DNA of 64,000 nucleotides, taken from the NCBI GenBank assembly GCA_964017155.1, contig OZ024858.1:22233657-22297656 (forward strand), read 5' to 3'. Positions 11,787 to 24,877 of the stretch are shown here, piece by piece. Origin of the DNA: Oasisia sp. SBJ-2009. Taxonomy: Eukaryota > Annelida > Polychaeta > Sabellida > Siboglinidae. A model generated the notes under the pieces. It saw nothing but the letters and a program-made list of their open reading frames with translations. It was not told where the DNA came from and did no database searches. Position numbers and translations under genes: made by a program. Each line of letters opens with the position of its first letter. Positions within the stretch are counted from its first letter, which is position 1.

Positions 11787-12073
11787 TGATCGACGGACGG
11801 ACGGACGGACGGACGGACGGACGGACGGACGGACGGACGGACGGACGGACGGACGGACGGACGGACGGACGGACGGACGGACGGACGGACGGACGGACGG
11901 ACGGACGGACGGACGGACGGACGGACGGACGGACGGACGGACGGACGGACGGACGGACGGACGGACGGACGGACGGACGGACGGACGGACGGACGGACGG
12001 ACGGACGGACGGACGGACGGACGGACGGACGGACGGACGGACGGACGGACGGACGGACGGACGGACGGACGGA
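11691..12073. repeat. (CA)n followed by (ACGG)n array
   Basis: CA run 11,691-11,783, then a (GGAC)n array of about 280 bases (11,794-12,073). In unit B the runs are about 70 and 116 bases (31,331-31,400 and 31,409-31,525). This is the largest length difference between the units. Confidence 0.97.
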
Positions 12074-13136
12074 TAGATAGAAATACATAGATATGGTAAT
12101 GCCCATAATAATGCAAATTACTACATTGTACATTACACATTAAACAAGAAACCCACAAATAACCATGTTTAGAGCGTGCTGCATATATATGTGGTTTTCC
12201 GTACAAAGAATGTGGGCCAAATCGTCCGTTCTAACATTTCCGATGCAATTACCAAATTTTTTGATAAAATCATGCAGGCCTATATTGCAATAACGACCAG
12301 TGTGCTAAAAGTCTGGTTCATGATATCCATTTTCAAATTGTGCTGATCCCACGGTTGACGCAAATAATCTTGGTTTAAAGTCACAGAGTGCCCTGCGATT
12401 ATGACTGCTGTGAACCAGGAGTAGGCCTATATCATCATCTTATAATGAGTTCTTATTGTGACCGGATGCCTGTATAATTGTCGCAGTATTGTTATCAATC
12501 GAAATTCTCATATATTTTTCTCCAACAATCCAATTCCTAACCTCACACCCCTTCATTTCTACTCCAATCAGCCGGCGAATGCCTATGTTGACACCTCTAA
12601 GTTGAATTACACCTATATGCATACACACTTGGACACTGTCTGACAAATATCACTGCTTCGTAGCTTTGATGCCATGCTACACAGAAATATCATTTCTACT
12701 CAAACCATTCATACATTCAACGCTTCCAGAAATATACAAAAAACTGCACAATAGTTCTTTTGACCAGGACTACAATTAGCAATGGCGGACGGATACTATT
12801 TAGTCGTATATGCCTTACTGATGATTTATAATGAAGAAGATGATTAGGAGCGACGATGGAGATTATCATAAAGAGGATGGTGAATTAAGATAAAGACTAT
12901 GACAACGATGATGATGATGACTCTGAAGTGATGATGAAGATTGTGTTAAAAAAAAAAAAATTGAATGTGAATATGATTCTGCTGGTGATAATAAAGAGAA
13001 CAAAGACACCTTTTACGAGAAAAACGCAAAAATAATAATATATGGAATCACGCGACATTCAATGTTAACGCGTATCCTAAAAAAGCAAACGGTAATTCTG
13101 CAGCGTAATTTTTTTTTTATACTGCTAGAACAACGC
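12074..13136. other. No recognised gene
   Basis: Short mirror-strand frames near 12,440-12,646 have no family signature. A GAT/GATGAT-rich stretch (12,830-12,945) ends in a run of A that is missing in unit B, where about 17 bases are absent near 32,397. Nothing else was recognised. Confidence 0.5.
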
Positions 13137-13620
13137 CAGTAGCACTAATGAATTACAGACTCAACTATTGTAACTTTGGTTTGGCTTGTTGATTATGCCT
13201 CGACCAAGGAACGCCACCGTTGTCCGTTTATGGCCATCTTCCCCATCTCCCTCCTGATGTAGCCCACCGCCTTTGTTTCTTTTTCGGTGTCTCTTTGGCA
13301 GGTACGTGTTCCGTGTTGTTGTGACTCACTCCTTAGCAATACTGCCAAACTTACTTACTTTTCTACTGAAAAAAATTCTCGTTTAGTTAATGTGCTGCAT
13401 TTTTCTGATATCCCAGGACCCTTTGACCATACGTTTCCTAATAACGTCTTGTTCCTAAAACTAAGCTCAATACTGATAAATGTGCTTTCTTTTTAGCTGC
13501 ACCAAAACTCTGGAATGATTTCCCTGCTACTGTAAAATCACATGAAACCACATCTTCCTTTTGTAAAGACTAGAACAAATATTTGTTTGAAATCGCATTC
13601 ACACCCTAAACTTTCGGCAG
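13137..13620 (+). pseudogene. Degenerate non-LTR RT C-terminal region
   Basis: Pieces in different frames match the end of a CR1/L2-like reverse transcriptase. There is a degenerate form of the RLDYCNSLLYGL motif (MNYRLNYCNFGLAC) near 13,150. Near 13,500-13,600 the frame reads AAPKLWNDFPATV and then TTSSFCKD, stop, NKYLFE, matching the APKLWNSLP..TSSFK..LK.YLFE ending. Many stops and frameshifts show it is old. The unit B copy is 32,570-33,053. Confidence 0.75.
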
Positions 13621-13665
13621 TCCCATGCACTAATGACGACCTTTGCCTGTCACCATTCATGATTA

Positions 13666-14222
13666 AGGTAGGGTGGGGTAAGGCGCCTATACGAGGCAAT
13701 ACGCCCGCCCGTCCTATCTACATAACAACGGCTCAGATCGCCACTAAGGTTTTTTTTATATCCGTGCTGCCACATAGCGTATGAAAGCCATTGAAAGGAA
13801 ACATAAAAAGAAGCAAGAGTTTACAATCGTGTGTACAAAATGTAACTTAGTTGAGTAAGTGTAAACTAGTAAAATATGTCAGTCATTATATCATTGTAAA
13901 ACTCACAAATAACCATGACATTTATTCTTCTTAGGATAGACATATCGCTTAACATTTGGTAACCGCTAAATGTGCGATAATTAAGCTGCAAGCAACATAC
14001 AGCTATTTTACTAGCGCACATGCCGTGGGGCAAGCTATTAAAAAAAAGTCGAAATTTTAATTATGTTTTGTATCTATGTGTAAAATACTTTTAGACATAC
14101 TTTTAGACAAAGTAGGATATATATTTTAGATCACCTGCAACTTAAAATATATTCGATTGGGTCATTATTAAAACAAATGCAGCGGTTCCTACTTATAGTG
14201 GGCGCCTTGCCCATCCCTACCT
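13666..14222. mobile_element. MITE with TA target duplication
   Basis: The left end AGGTAGGGTGGGGTAAGGCG and the right end (the inverse of AGGTAGGGATGGGCAAGGCG) match closely for about 25 bases. TA sits on both sides (13,664-13,665 and 14,223-14,224), the Tc1/mariner pattern. The 557-bp interior is A+T-rich without an ORF. The unit B copy is 33,099-33,655. Superfamily assignment rests only on the TA flank. Confidence 0.75.
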
Positions 14223-14833
14223 TACGTGTAATGATTTTGAATGGTGCGCCTGTGAGATAGAATACTTGAGCATATCATAAGGCATAATTCAAAGTAAACC
14301 CCAGTCAATGGCATCATTTTTTTTATTGTTGGAGCGGAAAGACAACCCATTATAATATTATTGCAGTTTTGATGTGATTCACTGCATTTTTATTTTGAGA
14401 TTATCCTTGCTGGATCTCCCTTGATTTGCTGGATTATTAGTAAGTTTACTTTAAATGACTCTTTCGCTATTATGGTCGACAGGTTGTGAAGTAACCATTG
14501 ATTTTAAATCCTTTCTGGTGCAAATCAATCAAAAACAAGGTGAAATTTACATGACCTACTTCGATTTTGATGAAATTTGATGTGCTGATTTATGATCATG
14601 AGTCTATGCTGCCACCAAACATTAGGTCAATCTGACCTTCACATCCAGAAATAGAAGTCATCACACTTTGACCCGCAATTGATACAGGTCTGATGACCAT
14701 CCAGGTGATATAACTCCACTTCTAGGTGATGTGATATTGGTGTTGTTTTAAAGCTATTACAATTGTCTACCCATTTAGGCAATGACACATACCAACATTT
14801 AAAAAAACATATTTAAATAAAATGGTTTGACCT

Positions 14834-15162
14834 TTGAGCACAGTGGCTCAGGGGTAGAGCTTCGGACTCTCAAATACGAGAACCTGGGTTCGAATCCTGG
14901 CTGCAGTGTTAAAACCTTGGGCAACTTTTTTCACTCTACATTGCTCCAGTTCACTCAGCAGAATAAATGAGTACCTGGCTATAGACAGTGGTGGATATGT
15001 GTATGAGCAGCCTTCGCGCATTAATTGTAACATATGGCTGGATGCTTCCCAGAGAAGCCGAAATGTTGTCTGAGTGAACAGGTCTGTCAGGGAAGTAAAG
15101 TGTAAAGTGCTTTGAGCGGTCCTGAGGACTGGATACTGCGCTATATAAGAACTTGCCTTTAC
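14834..15162 (+). mobile_element. tRNA-derived SINE with 8-bp TSD
   Basis: The head is tRNA-like, with A box TGGCTCAGGGGTAGAGC and perfect B box GGTTCGAATCC. The 3' part contains AAGTGCTTTGAGCGGTC and GCGCTATATAAGAAC, a tail shared by many invertebrate SINEs. TTTGACCT flanks both sides (14,826-14,833 and 15,163-15,170). It would be transcribed by Pol III and copied by a LINE in trans. SINE tail fragments recur at 48,637-48,690 and, inverted, at 53,085-53,142. Confidence 0.9.
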
Positions 15163-15170
15163 TTTGACCT

Positions 15171-16540
15171 GACCTAGCAAAACCAGGTTACCTCCAATTT
15201 CGCTAATTTTTTGTTATGTTGAAGCATACATATATAGCAATATTCTATCGATGAGATATCGTGCACAATGGAATACTTCAGGTGTTATGTATTTATAAAA
15301 ATTTCTTACGCCGCATTAATGCTGAAATTAATATAGGTTTTAGTGGGGCAGTCACATGTTTAGGTGACCTGGTGGGGAAATGGCCTCACGTCTCTGCAGA
15401 TTAGCTAAAACTTGTTAGTTTATATAACTGCTTTCCAATGGTACACATGCGCGAATTGTAGGCTGTGTCCTGATTCATGGTTCCTAGTTAATCAAAATGT
15501 AGCTTACATTTAAAACGATTACAGTTTCTAGGAATCGACACAAAAGTTTAATTTGGTTAGCCCCCATATTAAAAAACACAAATTCAGATTTGGATGAATC
15601 ACAGAAATAGCCAAATTGGGTTCATGAACATCGGAACTCCACGGTTCCATGGAATAAACAATACTCTAGCTTAACAATGCTCTAGTGATGAGCTGGCTGT
15701 GAGAAGAAATACATTCATGCCTTGGAGACACCTACCTGTGATCCAGGATCTTATCCAGGATCTATTATATAGTCACTCCACAAAGTACAGTATTTAAACT
15801 CTTCAAGTGCTACGTTTATGTGCCGATGATGACGATTTAGCAGTTAAAATGTTGTACTGGCAATTGTCCATCATTAATTTGCAAACAAAAAATGCGCTAA
15901 GTATAATAAGTAATAATAATCATGTAAATTAATATATTAATTACCAGTTCAGAAATCAACTAGCTGTTTCTAATCAACACTCAGAAAACTTCATTATGAT
16001 CTAACATATTTTCATAAGTTTACATCCATCATTTTCTCAATTATTTCCAACTACCATTTACCATTACCACCCTCCGGGATATGTTAACCCCACTTACAAA
16101 ACATGACAAGCCATTCTGAAGTAGCAGGAGATAAACAGAGCATAGGCAAAGTGTGGTTGGTAGCTAAATAACCGAAACAATGATTGGTTGGTGGTATGTC
16201 TGCATCATTGATGGTGACTTAGTTTCTTATCTGGTTAATGGTTATCAACCTGTCACTATCATGCAAGGAATCCATTTTCAGGAAAACAACGGATAAAATT
16301 AAGAAAATCTGACTTACCGGTAGTTGAAAGCAAATCTTCTTCACGTGTACGACTGGGTGAACTGACCTTGGACTGCTGCTGAGGCTGACACCAAACAGAG
16401 GCAGAGGAGCCTCAAGGTCATCATTGTGTTCTTAACCAGTGCCTGAAACAACATTCAGCCTAGTTAGATCTAGCAAAACAAATATCATGTAGGAAATACG
16501 TCTCATTGATAGAGCTGTGTACCATTTCCCCAGAGGTAGT
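15171..16540. other. No recognised gene (unit A)
   Basis: Non-repetitive-looking sequence of ordinary composition, near-identical to unit B 34,604-35,968. No ORF above background, TIR pair or RNA motif was seen. High identity between the units ends at about 16,540. Confidence 0.5.
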
Positions 16541-16873
16541 ATCCCAGCAAACAAGGAAACATTTCTGAACCAGTTGGCACGTGTCATACTGGTACAAAAT
16601 TGGTATCGCTCACCAGCACGTGTTTTCACGTGAACACACATGTTCTGCCTGTTGTCACGAGTTTTGAACGAGTTTGACACGAGTCGTATTGGGTCAGAAC
16701 TGGTATGGTTTCACTGGTACGTGTCATCACGTGAAAAAATTGTGATTTCACGGTAAACAGGTGTCGACACACCACAGTTGTTCACAGAATCCGGTGAACA
16801 CGTGAATTGAGCCAGCTGAACTCGTGATTCACTCACAGAACATGTGAAATCATAGGTCATTGTTTGCTGGGAT
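16541..16873. mobile_element. MITE present in unit A only
   Basis: The ends are ATCCCAGCAAACAA and its exact inverse. The flanks GTAGT and GTACT match at 4 of 5, and unit B has GTAAT at the uninterrupted site (near 35,990). The 333-bp interior contains several CACGTG or near-CACGTG motifs and no ORF. The superfamily is not determined. Confidence 0.75.
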
Positions 16874-17327
16874 GTACTGATGGTACCATATTTTTCATAT
16901 GGTGTATGGTACACTTCACGTTTCTTTCTAGAGATGTGCAGCAAATATGGCTATGTAACAGTGGCACCCCAGTGACAACACTGTGGCTTGGTGGGACAAT
17001 CCCATGTTAATTAATTGACTTGTATCATAACATTCCTTTGTACGTGCACTTTTCAAATGAAAGAGAAGCCCAAAATGTGTTGACCGTCTTCTTTGCATTC
17101 AGTATTTATGAAGTTTACATGGTTATAAATGGAAGATTCAAAAAACCTTCTAGCATTGTAACAAACCATATGGAAAACTGGTATCAAAACCTATAAAAAT
17201 TATTGTTCAACGGTATATTGGTATACAGTGTATGGTAAATTGCTCTTCTCAACATGTGCTAGAACCAAACAGGCCCAGGGGAGACAGAAGGAATTTGTTG
17301 ACAATGCAATGTTTCTCATGCTACATG

Positions 17328-17372
<45 letters not shown>

Positions 17373-18132
17373 CGAGTTGGCACAGGGTAAAAAATCAGCC
17401 ATAGGTCATTAACACAGTGACATTATAGGTACCCCTACAACATCCCTACTTTATAATAGTGGGCTAATCTAATTTACGTCAGTACCCTAATCTAAAGCTA
17501 AGAACCTAGGCCTACTTTAAAATAGTTAACTGGTCTCGATTCTGTGTGCGTGCCAAAGCTGACATGATCCGTAATGTTTTAGTTTCTCTCAGTAACGTGC
17601 AAGATTTGTATTTTTGTATGTATTGTTGACAACTTTCAGTAATTCTGAGTCAGAGTCATGGACTACAAGGCTACATCCGTCCGGGCATTGGTCTTCGCCG
17701 TCTGAAAGCAGACGATAGCAAACGCCTTTTCCAAACAGTCCTGTTATAACAAAGTAGGCAGCTAAGACTACATGAATGTTTCATACAAACCATGATTGGT
17801 TGACACAATATCAATGTTGTAAATTCTCGAATCCCTCCTCGAATTATTCACCTCTACAGCAGCACCCGCCGCCATCGGACAACGTTGTAGTCACCAGATG
17901 GCGCTAAGGTTCTTAGTGCTATACAAATCCTTGCAGGGGAGCGAGCGCGCACGTTGAGAGACAGAGTGGCAGACGGCAGACACAGAGGCAGACAGAGAGA
18001 CAGAGCAAGGGAAAAAGACACAGGGAGTGAGAGATATATATTTACAGACGGACGGACGGACGTACGGACCCGACGGACGGACAGACAGACAGACAGACAG
18101 ATGGATGAATTCATCTAAGAGCTGGTACAAAC
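16874..18132. other. Diverged 3' part of unit A
   Basis: It corresponds to unit B 35,980-36,225 and 37,052-38,187. Parts of it differ clearly from unit B, while 17,690-17,940 is nearly the same. Unit A alone has a TA run (17,328-17,369). A short CGGA-rich and CAGA-rich simple repeat ends the unit (17,940-18,105), where unit B has a much longer GGAN block. No gene was recognised. Confidence 0.55.
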
Positions 18133-18537
18133 CAGAGAAGATCTAACAGAGAAGGGTAACTTCGAAATTTATAATGGGCCGCCATTTTAGCGCGTGGAGC
18201 ACAGCGTCCCAAGCGGACGAATGTGCCGCTTCATTTGCTTGATATTAGACAATGGCAACACCACTCCCAATTACATCGAAAAATCGATGAACCGGCTCAT
18301 TTTGCACAACCTACGGGTGCAACAAGTAAGTTGAAGATAAGAGCACATAGTTATGCACTTTTAATTATTTTATACTACCAGGAAATAATCATCATTAAAT
18401 ACAAATATTTTGTTAAAATGCTCAAATCGATATTATGTTATTGCGAGTAAAACTATCAGTAATCATTATCCATGAACACTGTTTGATTAGTTTTCTAATA
18501 TGTCAGAATTTGAATATACATGTATACAATAATTATA

Positions 18538-18576
<39 letters not shown>

Positions 18577-18602
18577 AATATATATATATATATATATATA
18601 CA

Positions 18603-18683
<81 letters not shown>

Positions 18684-19649
18684 ATGTATACATGTATATT
18701 AAAATTGATATATATTACATATTAAATAATATTAAATAATATATATATATATATACATATATATTATAATTATTATTTTTAATGTATAATATTATATATT
18801 AAATTATGTATTTTATATATTGCAAAACACAATAACTATATACTTTTAATATATATTTAAGTATATATATATATATATAATATATACACAAGTATATAAT
18901 TATTATATACACATATATTAAATAATATAATATTATATATATATATATATATATTAAATATATATCAATAATCTATATATATATATATATATATATATAT
19001 GTAAATTATCATTACCATTTAAAATATGTAAATATATTATATATATAATTATATAAAATATATATATATATATAAGTATATAATTATTGTGTTTTTGCAA
19101 TATATAAAATACATAATTTAATCATTTAATATATAATATACATATTATAAATAATAATGATAATGTAATTTATATATATTATTTAATATTATTAAATATT
19201 ATTTAATATATATTTAATATTTAATATATATGTAATATATATGTATATACAATAATTCTAAACTTATATTTATTTATGTATATATATATAATATATATAC
19301 ATAATAAGTATATAATTATTATATACACATATATTAAATAATAGATATATATATATATATATATATTAAATATATACATATATATCAATAAACTGTATAT
19401 ATGTAAATTATCATTACCATTTAAAATATGTAAATATATTATATATAATTATATATATATATATATTATATTATATTGCATAAATAAACAACGTCTTACA
19501 AATGCATTATATATATACACACATGTATTATGTATAATATATTATATAAATATGTATATATATATATATATATATATAAGTTTAAAATTATTATATAAAA
19601 ATATATTTCATATTATGTGATATATAAAAAAAATTATATATTAAATATA

Positions 19650-19724
<75 letters not shown>

Positions 19725-20130
19725 CATTAAAAACAAACACAACAATATAAAATCCCAAACAAGTGGTGATGTGGGTATAGGAAATGGGGGGGGGGAGGGT
19801 GCATGATACCGGCCAACGTCAGCCACAGGTGTGCAAGCAAGTAAATAACACGCTGTAATATGATGTAAAAAATGTACTAATAGGCCTGTCTAGTGTCTGG
19901 ACAGTGAGAAAAGATGTTGCTACGTGCACTATTGCAAGTTTACGTGTTTCAGTGTTTATGAAGTGCTTCAAGTGCAATTTCAATAACGTATGAATAATTG
20001 AACATATGATTTGTACTGCAGTTTCATGTGGCAGTCTGCTGACACGGCACATTCGTCCGCTAGAGGTGCTACTGTCTCAACATTCAAAATGGAACTGCTG
20101 AAGTGACCCTTCTCTGTTAGATCTTCTCTG
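18133..20130. mobile_element. 2.0 kb hAT-like non-autonomous element
   Basis: The TIRs begin CAGAGAAGATCTAACAG and match over about 24 bases at the tip. More inverted similarity lies further in, including CGGACGAATGTGCC (near 18,215 and, inverted, near 20,045). The flanks TACAAAC (18,126-18,132 and 20,131-20,137) form a 7-bp perfect duplication. Unit C has the empty site TATAAAC (38,188-38,194). The CAGAG start fits hAT. About 1.2 kb of the interior (18,480-19,720) is a TA-rich array and no transposase is present. It separates units A and B. Confidence 0.8.
18480..19720. repeat. Extreme A+T tract inside the hAT-like element
   Basis: Long TA runs (18,540-18,680 and 19,655-19,718) surround complex TA/TTA/AATAT repeats. 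Several 100-200 base blocks recur inside: the string TAAATTATCATTACCATTTAAAATATG-like (in part) occurs near 19,000 and near 19,405. This points to internal duplication of the tract rather than simple slippage alone. No coding signal. Confidence 0.85.
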
Positions 20131-20244
20131 TACAAACTAACCATTTCCAACTACATAGCGGAGACTGGGGCTAGTATATGGGTAAGTTGTAACAGAGAGC
20201 TTGCAGACAAAACTGCAAATGCATATTATTCTGCATGACGATGT

Positions 20245-20739
20245 ATGAGGGACCTATCATATATAGAAAGACTCAAATTGCTTAAACTACCTACATTAGC
20301 ATATCGAAGATTAAGAGGAGACATGATAGAGGTCTATAAAATAATACACAACATTTATGACCACGAATCTGTACCACATCTGTTGAAAAACAATGAGATA
20401 TCACAAAGAACAGGAAACAGAGGACATTCTCTAAAACTATTCACTCAAAGAGCCAAACTAAACTTAAGAAAAATGTATTTCCAATTCGAATTACTGAACC
20501 ATGGAATAGTCTCCCTGACACAGTGGTAACAGCAAAATCTCTAAATTCATTTAAAACACGACTAGACAAATTTTGGTATAACCAGGATATTTTATATGAC
20601 TTCGAAGCACCGTTAAGAATTACTAACAATAGAACCAGAACACGCGATTTAATATTAATAGATAATGAAAACGAAGAGCTGGTCATAGAGGAACACAGAA
20701 TCCTGCGATCAGAACCGTCCTAAGGTATCCTAAGGTAAG
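20245..20739 (+). pseudogene. LINE RT C-terminal fragment, unit B copy
   Basis: This is the near-identical unit B counterpart of 406-900. It has the same frameshift (first frame 20,245-20,529, second frame 20,523-20,723) and the same CTAAGGTA tail, so the insertion and its decay predate the A/B duplication. Just downstream, unit B has five extra bases in the CATGTCATAT context compared with unit A. Confidence 0.85.
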
Positions 20740-21062
20740 GTAGATTTGAGCATGTCATATGTAATATCACGTGAATCCGTCGAAACGCCATTAAGTTACG
20801 TTATTTTAAAGAAGAGGTATTATTCTCTATATCTTCAAGTTAATAAAGTGTATGCATATCCATAAGTCATATTTTACTGCTTTCTCATTGATGGATATAT
20901 ATATGCTATAAATTAATCTTGTTCGTAAACTTTTCCGTCATATCGGTATATATATATATATATATATATACATATATGTGGGCTTTCAAATGGTATATTA
21001 AACCTCCTAAGAAAAGCACATTTTGTATTTGTCCCATACACACGCACGCACGCTCGCACGCT

Positions 21063-21106
<44 letters not shown>

Positions 21107-21279
21107 CTCACACACACACACACTCACACACACACACACGGAAAAAAATATTTCGTAAACATGGTTTGGTTTCAGACCTTCTCACGCCTCGCATACCTTG
21201 CTTTATACACATGCAACAATTGTTCTCAGGCTCTCAGCCATGCCCCAGGCGGCAATATATTTCACATAGATATTAAGTT

Positions 21280-21874
21280 CAGTGTTCCAGCTAGGCCATT
21301 TCCCAAGGGTGCAACACCCTGCCCTCATTTACATGCACCCTGTGCCTTTTGTCTTGCACTCTGTGCCTTTTATTAGCGCCCTGTCCTTTAGCAGTAGCCT
21401 GGTGCAATTGCCTGTGGGGTTAAATTGTCTGAGACAGGTCAACAGCTCAGTGCTGGCTTCCCATTGGCTTGAAACAATTGTATCCAATTAATCACTTCAA
21501 AGACTTCCATGAGTGACAAGATCCACTTGTACTAGTTATAGGGAAACTTTTTCTGTTGTACATGACAAACGTTTTTTTTTTGTAATTTATCTAGACCTGG
21601 GAAAATGTAAACTGTTTAAATAAAATAAGTGCTAAAAGGATACAATATGAAGGCATATCTATATTATAATAAACAGTGATGTTTGTGCTATTTATTCAGC
21701 GATGTTGTATTCAAACTGAGAAATTGTCTCTAAATTATTTATTTCTGAATACATGTACAGTACTATATGAGTTAATGTTATTATTATGCATTCTGTAAAT
21801 GTCAGTATGGAAAACTTTCATCAACACAATAATTGGAAACTCACAAATACATGTTAAATATTGTAGAACATTTA

Positions 21875-21911
<37 letters not shown>

Positions 21912-22769
21912 TGTGTTATACAATATAATAATTATTACAAAGTGACAAGGGTTTTATTTGATATATTGGATGTTAATTGACAAGTAAAGCCATTAATAAT
22001 AAATGTCCACCAGGCTTTCACTTTTCCATGAAACCACAAACAAGTGCTGCAGTTGACCACTAAGTTTCTACTATAGCCAGTTATAGGATGTTAAATTGAT
22101 ATTTCCCAATAAAACAAAAGTAATGCAACAGTGGTCCCACCTGGAGAGTGGCTCATCAAATTCGACCCTGGTCAGTAGAAGAGTATAGTGGCTATAGATA
22201 AGTAATTATAATTAACCATTTGTTTTCATTGCGTTGCAAATTGGCGAATGAAGACAGAAAGAAGTATGTAGACCTCAACGTCTCAGAGAAGAGACTACCA
22301 CTCTGCGTCAAAATGTTAGCTAATTAAAGGATAAATGATTAAGGAATTGTTGGAATGGAGTTGCACACCCTACAGTAGTTGTGTTACCAATAAAACACCT
22401 TGTAACCTACTAATGTTCATTTGACTGTGTAATGTTACTATAATACATTATGCATGACCTGATTTTGTAACAACTATGTCAGTGACAAATGGTTGCCAAT
22501 ATAAGTATGCTGAATAAATTTGAGCTGGGTTTGGGACGTCTGGTACATATGACTGCATTTGCCCTGGGCAACATTGAGTTACTTAGCTAGCTGTAATCGG
22601 TCACTATGATACTACCACAAGCTCCATTTCATGAAAATTGACTAAAAACCAGTGTTAAGTAAAAAAAACGTATTTTAGTGATGTGCCCTCCAAAATGTCG
22701 TTCACGCATAAAAGTGCCCTCCGTCTGCCAACTGCACCCTGTCCTTTTCAAGACCTAGCTGGAACACTG
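21280..22769. mobile_element. Non-autonomous TIR transposon, unit B copy
   Basis: This is the unit B counterpart of 1,458-2,956. It has the same TIRs and the same AAGTT on both sides (21,275-21,279 and 22,770-22,774). Almost all of the 9-bp length difference is in the internal TA run. The identical insertion point shows that the element was present before the A/B duplication. Confidence 0.85.
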
Positions 22770-24822
22770 AAGTTGGCCCATTATGTCCGATTTTTTTACT
22801 ATCTTAGAACTACTTGTGCATAGTGATAAACAATCGCAAGGTAGGACACCCCCCTACACACACACATATTACTTGTATAGGCTGCACTATACATAGAGAG
22901 AGCAGTTACACCAATTGTATGGTTTTCTATATCGTTACAATTTGACCCAGTCCTAAAATATTTCAATTATATTAATGTTAAAATTTACCCCGTACGCTGG
23001 TACAACTTGCCCCATATCGGGCTAAATTGTAACACTTTAGGACACCTCATATAACTCATTACACCACTAATATGTCATAAGCCAGGCATTTAATTATGCA
23101 CCTATTATCTGCAGGAGAATGAACAGTTTCAATCAGTTAAGAAACGCATCCGTAATGCTGAAATGTGTTTTTTACAACCAGCCCCGGTTTCCCCTACAAA
23201 ATAACATAATATGCTCACAAAGGTGACATTTGTAATATAATCTTCCACTTGACAGGCACATTTAATAATAATAATAATAATAATATAAATCGAATACCTA
23301 TAGCGCCCAATTAATAAAAAATTGCTCTCGGGTGCTTCACACACATTATGCATAGATATACACAAATCGACGGACTAGGAATAAATGAGTAAAATATATG
23401 TAAAATACAGTCACTAAGCCAAAAATATAGATGACTATGAACACAAATTCTATAAAAATCACTTTACATATAATAATTTCAGCAAATTGACTAACATAAA
23501 AACAATAAAAAGTAACACAAAATCAAAATGGATAAAAAGTGGAGAATGTTCTGTGGGAGGGAGGGAGGGAGGGAGGGAGGGAGGGAGGGAGGGAGGGAGG
23601 GAGGGAGGTACGTCTGCACAGCGGGTTGGGCATGACCGCACAGGCCTGTGCGAACATGCCCCAAGCATCCAACGCGTGAATAATTCTGAATTGCGCGAAA
23701 ATGCTACTTATGAAAGTATCCTTTATTTCACACATCATAAAACATTAAAATGCAATTTGGAATTATGAAAGAAAATGTATATGCACGTCTTACAGTTAAA
23801 ATAATACACATAACCGCATGAGTAAAATTAGATCAGTGTTTACAAAAACAACATTTTATGTCATAACTTTTTACTTATTCACTTCTATCAAAAATGATAT
23901 GCAAGTGGTTGATTTGGGGGTTAGACGATGCCGCTTAGCATGATTCCACTAACCAGATGTTATGCGATGCGCAAATAATAGGGTGTACGGACATGCCTCA
24001 GTTTGCGGATATGGCCCTACTTCCCCTACACAGTCATCAACGAGCCAAGTTTTTACCACACGTATACCATGCCTCCCTGTCCGGGTATTGAACTTGGGAC
24101 GCCTGTATACCAGGAGGATATGGTAATTACTACCCCATCGTGGTGCCTTCTTAAGGAACAAATTGTCCTAATGCTCGCCGAGTTTATTGTTCAGACAATA
24201 ACACGTATGTGTATATTCTGAGAAAAGAATTACTTCTTGTTGATAAATTATAATTATAATAGTGAATCTATCTACAACTACTGACAACTCTCTTTACATG
24301 TATCTTCATAGTAATAGTACAACAACCAACAACCACATCAATGGAATTTTATAATGGTGAAGGCTGATGAAGTGCAGCGATGCATACCGTGGGTTGATTG
24401 TGCGCATTCAAGATTTTTTCGGGTACCGTTTTGTAACTGATACAGTCTAGCCCAGGCTGACTCACTGATTTAATCATAGTTTGCACTGAGTCACTTGGTT
24501 TCATACCTTATCATGGGCGTTAGTCGTTAATGTAATTTAATAATTACACTTCCTATACTGATAAACATTTTCGTAAACAAGTTGCGAGTAAATAGCGTTT
24601 ACATTATTTCGTAGTTTGTGTGGTCGCTGGACAATGCCTTGCATACCTTGCTTTATACACATGCAACAATTGTTCTCAGGCTCTCAGCCATGCCCCGGGC
24701 GACACCATATTTCACATAGATATTAAGTTGGCCCATTACTTCCAATTGTTGACTATCTTAGAACTACTTGTGCATGGTGATAACAAATCGCAAGTTGGGA
24801 CACACACACATATATCTATATA

Positions 24823-24877
<55 letters not shown>

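Larger units (their letters stand above)
292..18132. repeat. Tandem unit A (segmental duplication)
   Basis: Unit A matches unit B (20,131-38,187) in direct orientation, with the same order of insertions and microsatellites. Up to about 16,540 most 60-base lines differ by zero to two substitutions, apart from microsatellite length changes. From there to about 17,400 the two diverge visibly. They are close again near 17,690-17,940 (unit B 37,385-37,640). This suggests a recent duplication or conversion laid over an older tandem array. A false haplotype duplication in the assembly could produce a similar picture and cannot be excluded from sequence alone. Confidence 0.9.

Noticed and set aside
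10879..12206. Long open frames of VRPS, SVRP and GRTD repeats on both strands (also 30,575-31,659)
   Set aside because: Translated CCGT/GGAC and CA microsatellite. Frames are open on both strands only because a 4-base repeat cycles through few codons.
14837..14910. Functional tRNA gene
   Set aside because: Box A and B are good, but no cloverleaf with paired acceptor ends was apparent, and it continues into a SINE tail with target duplications.
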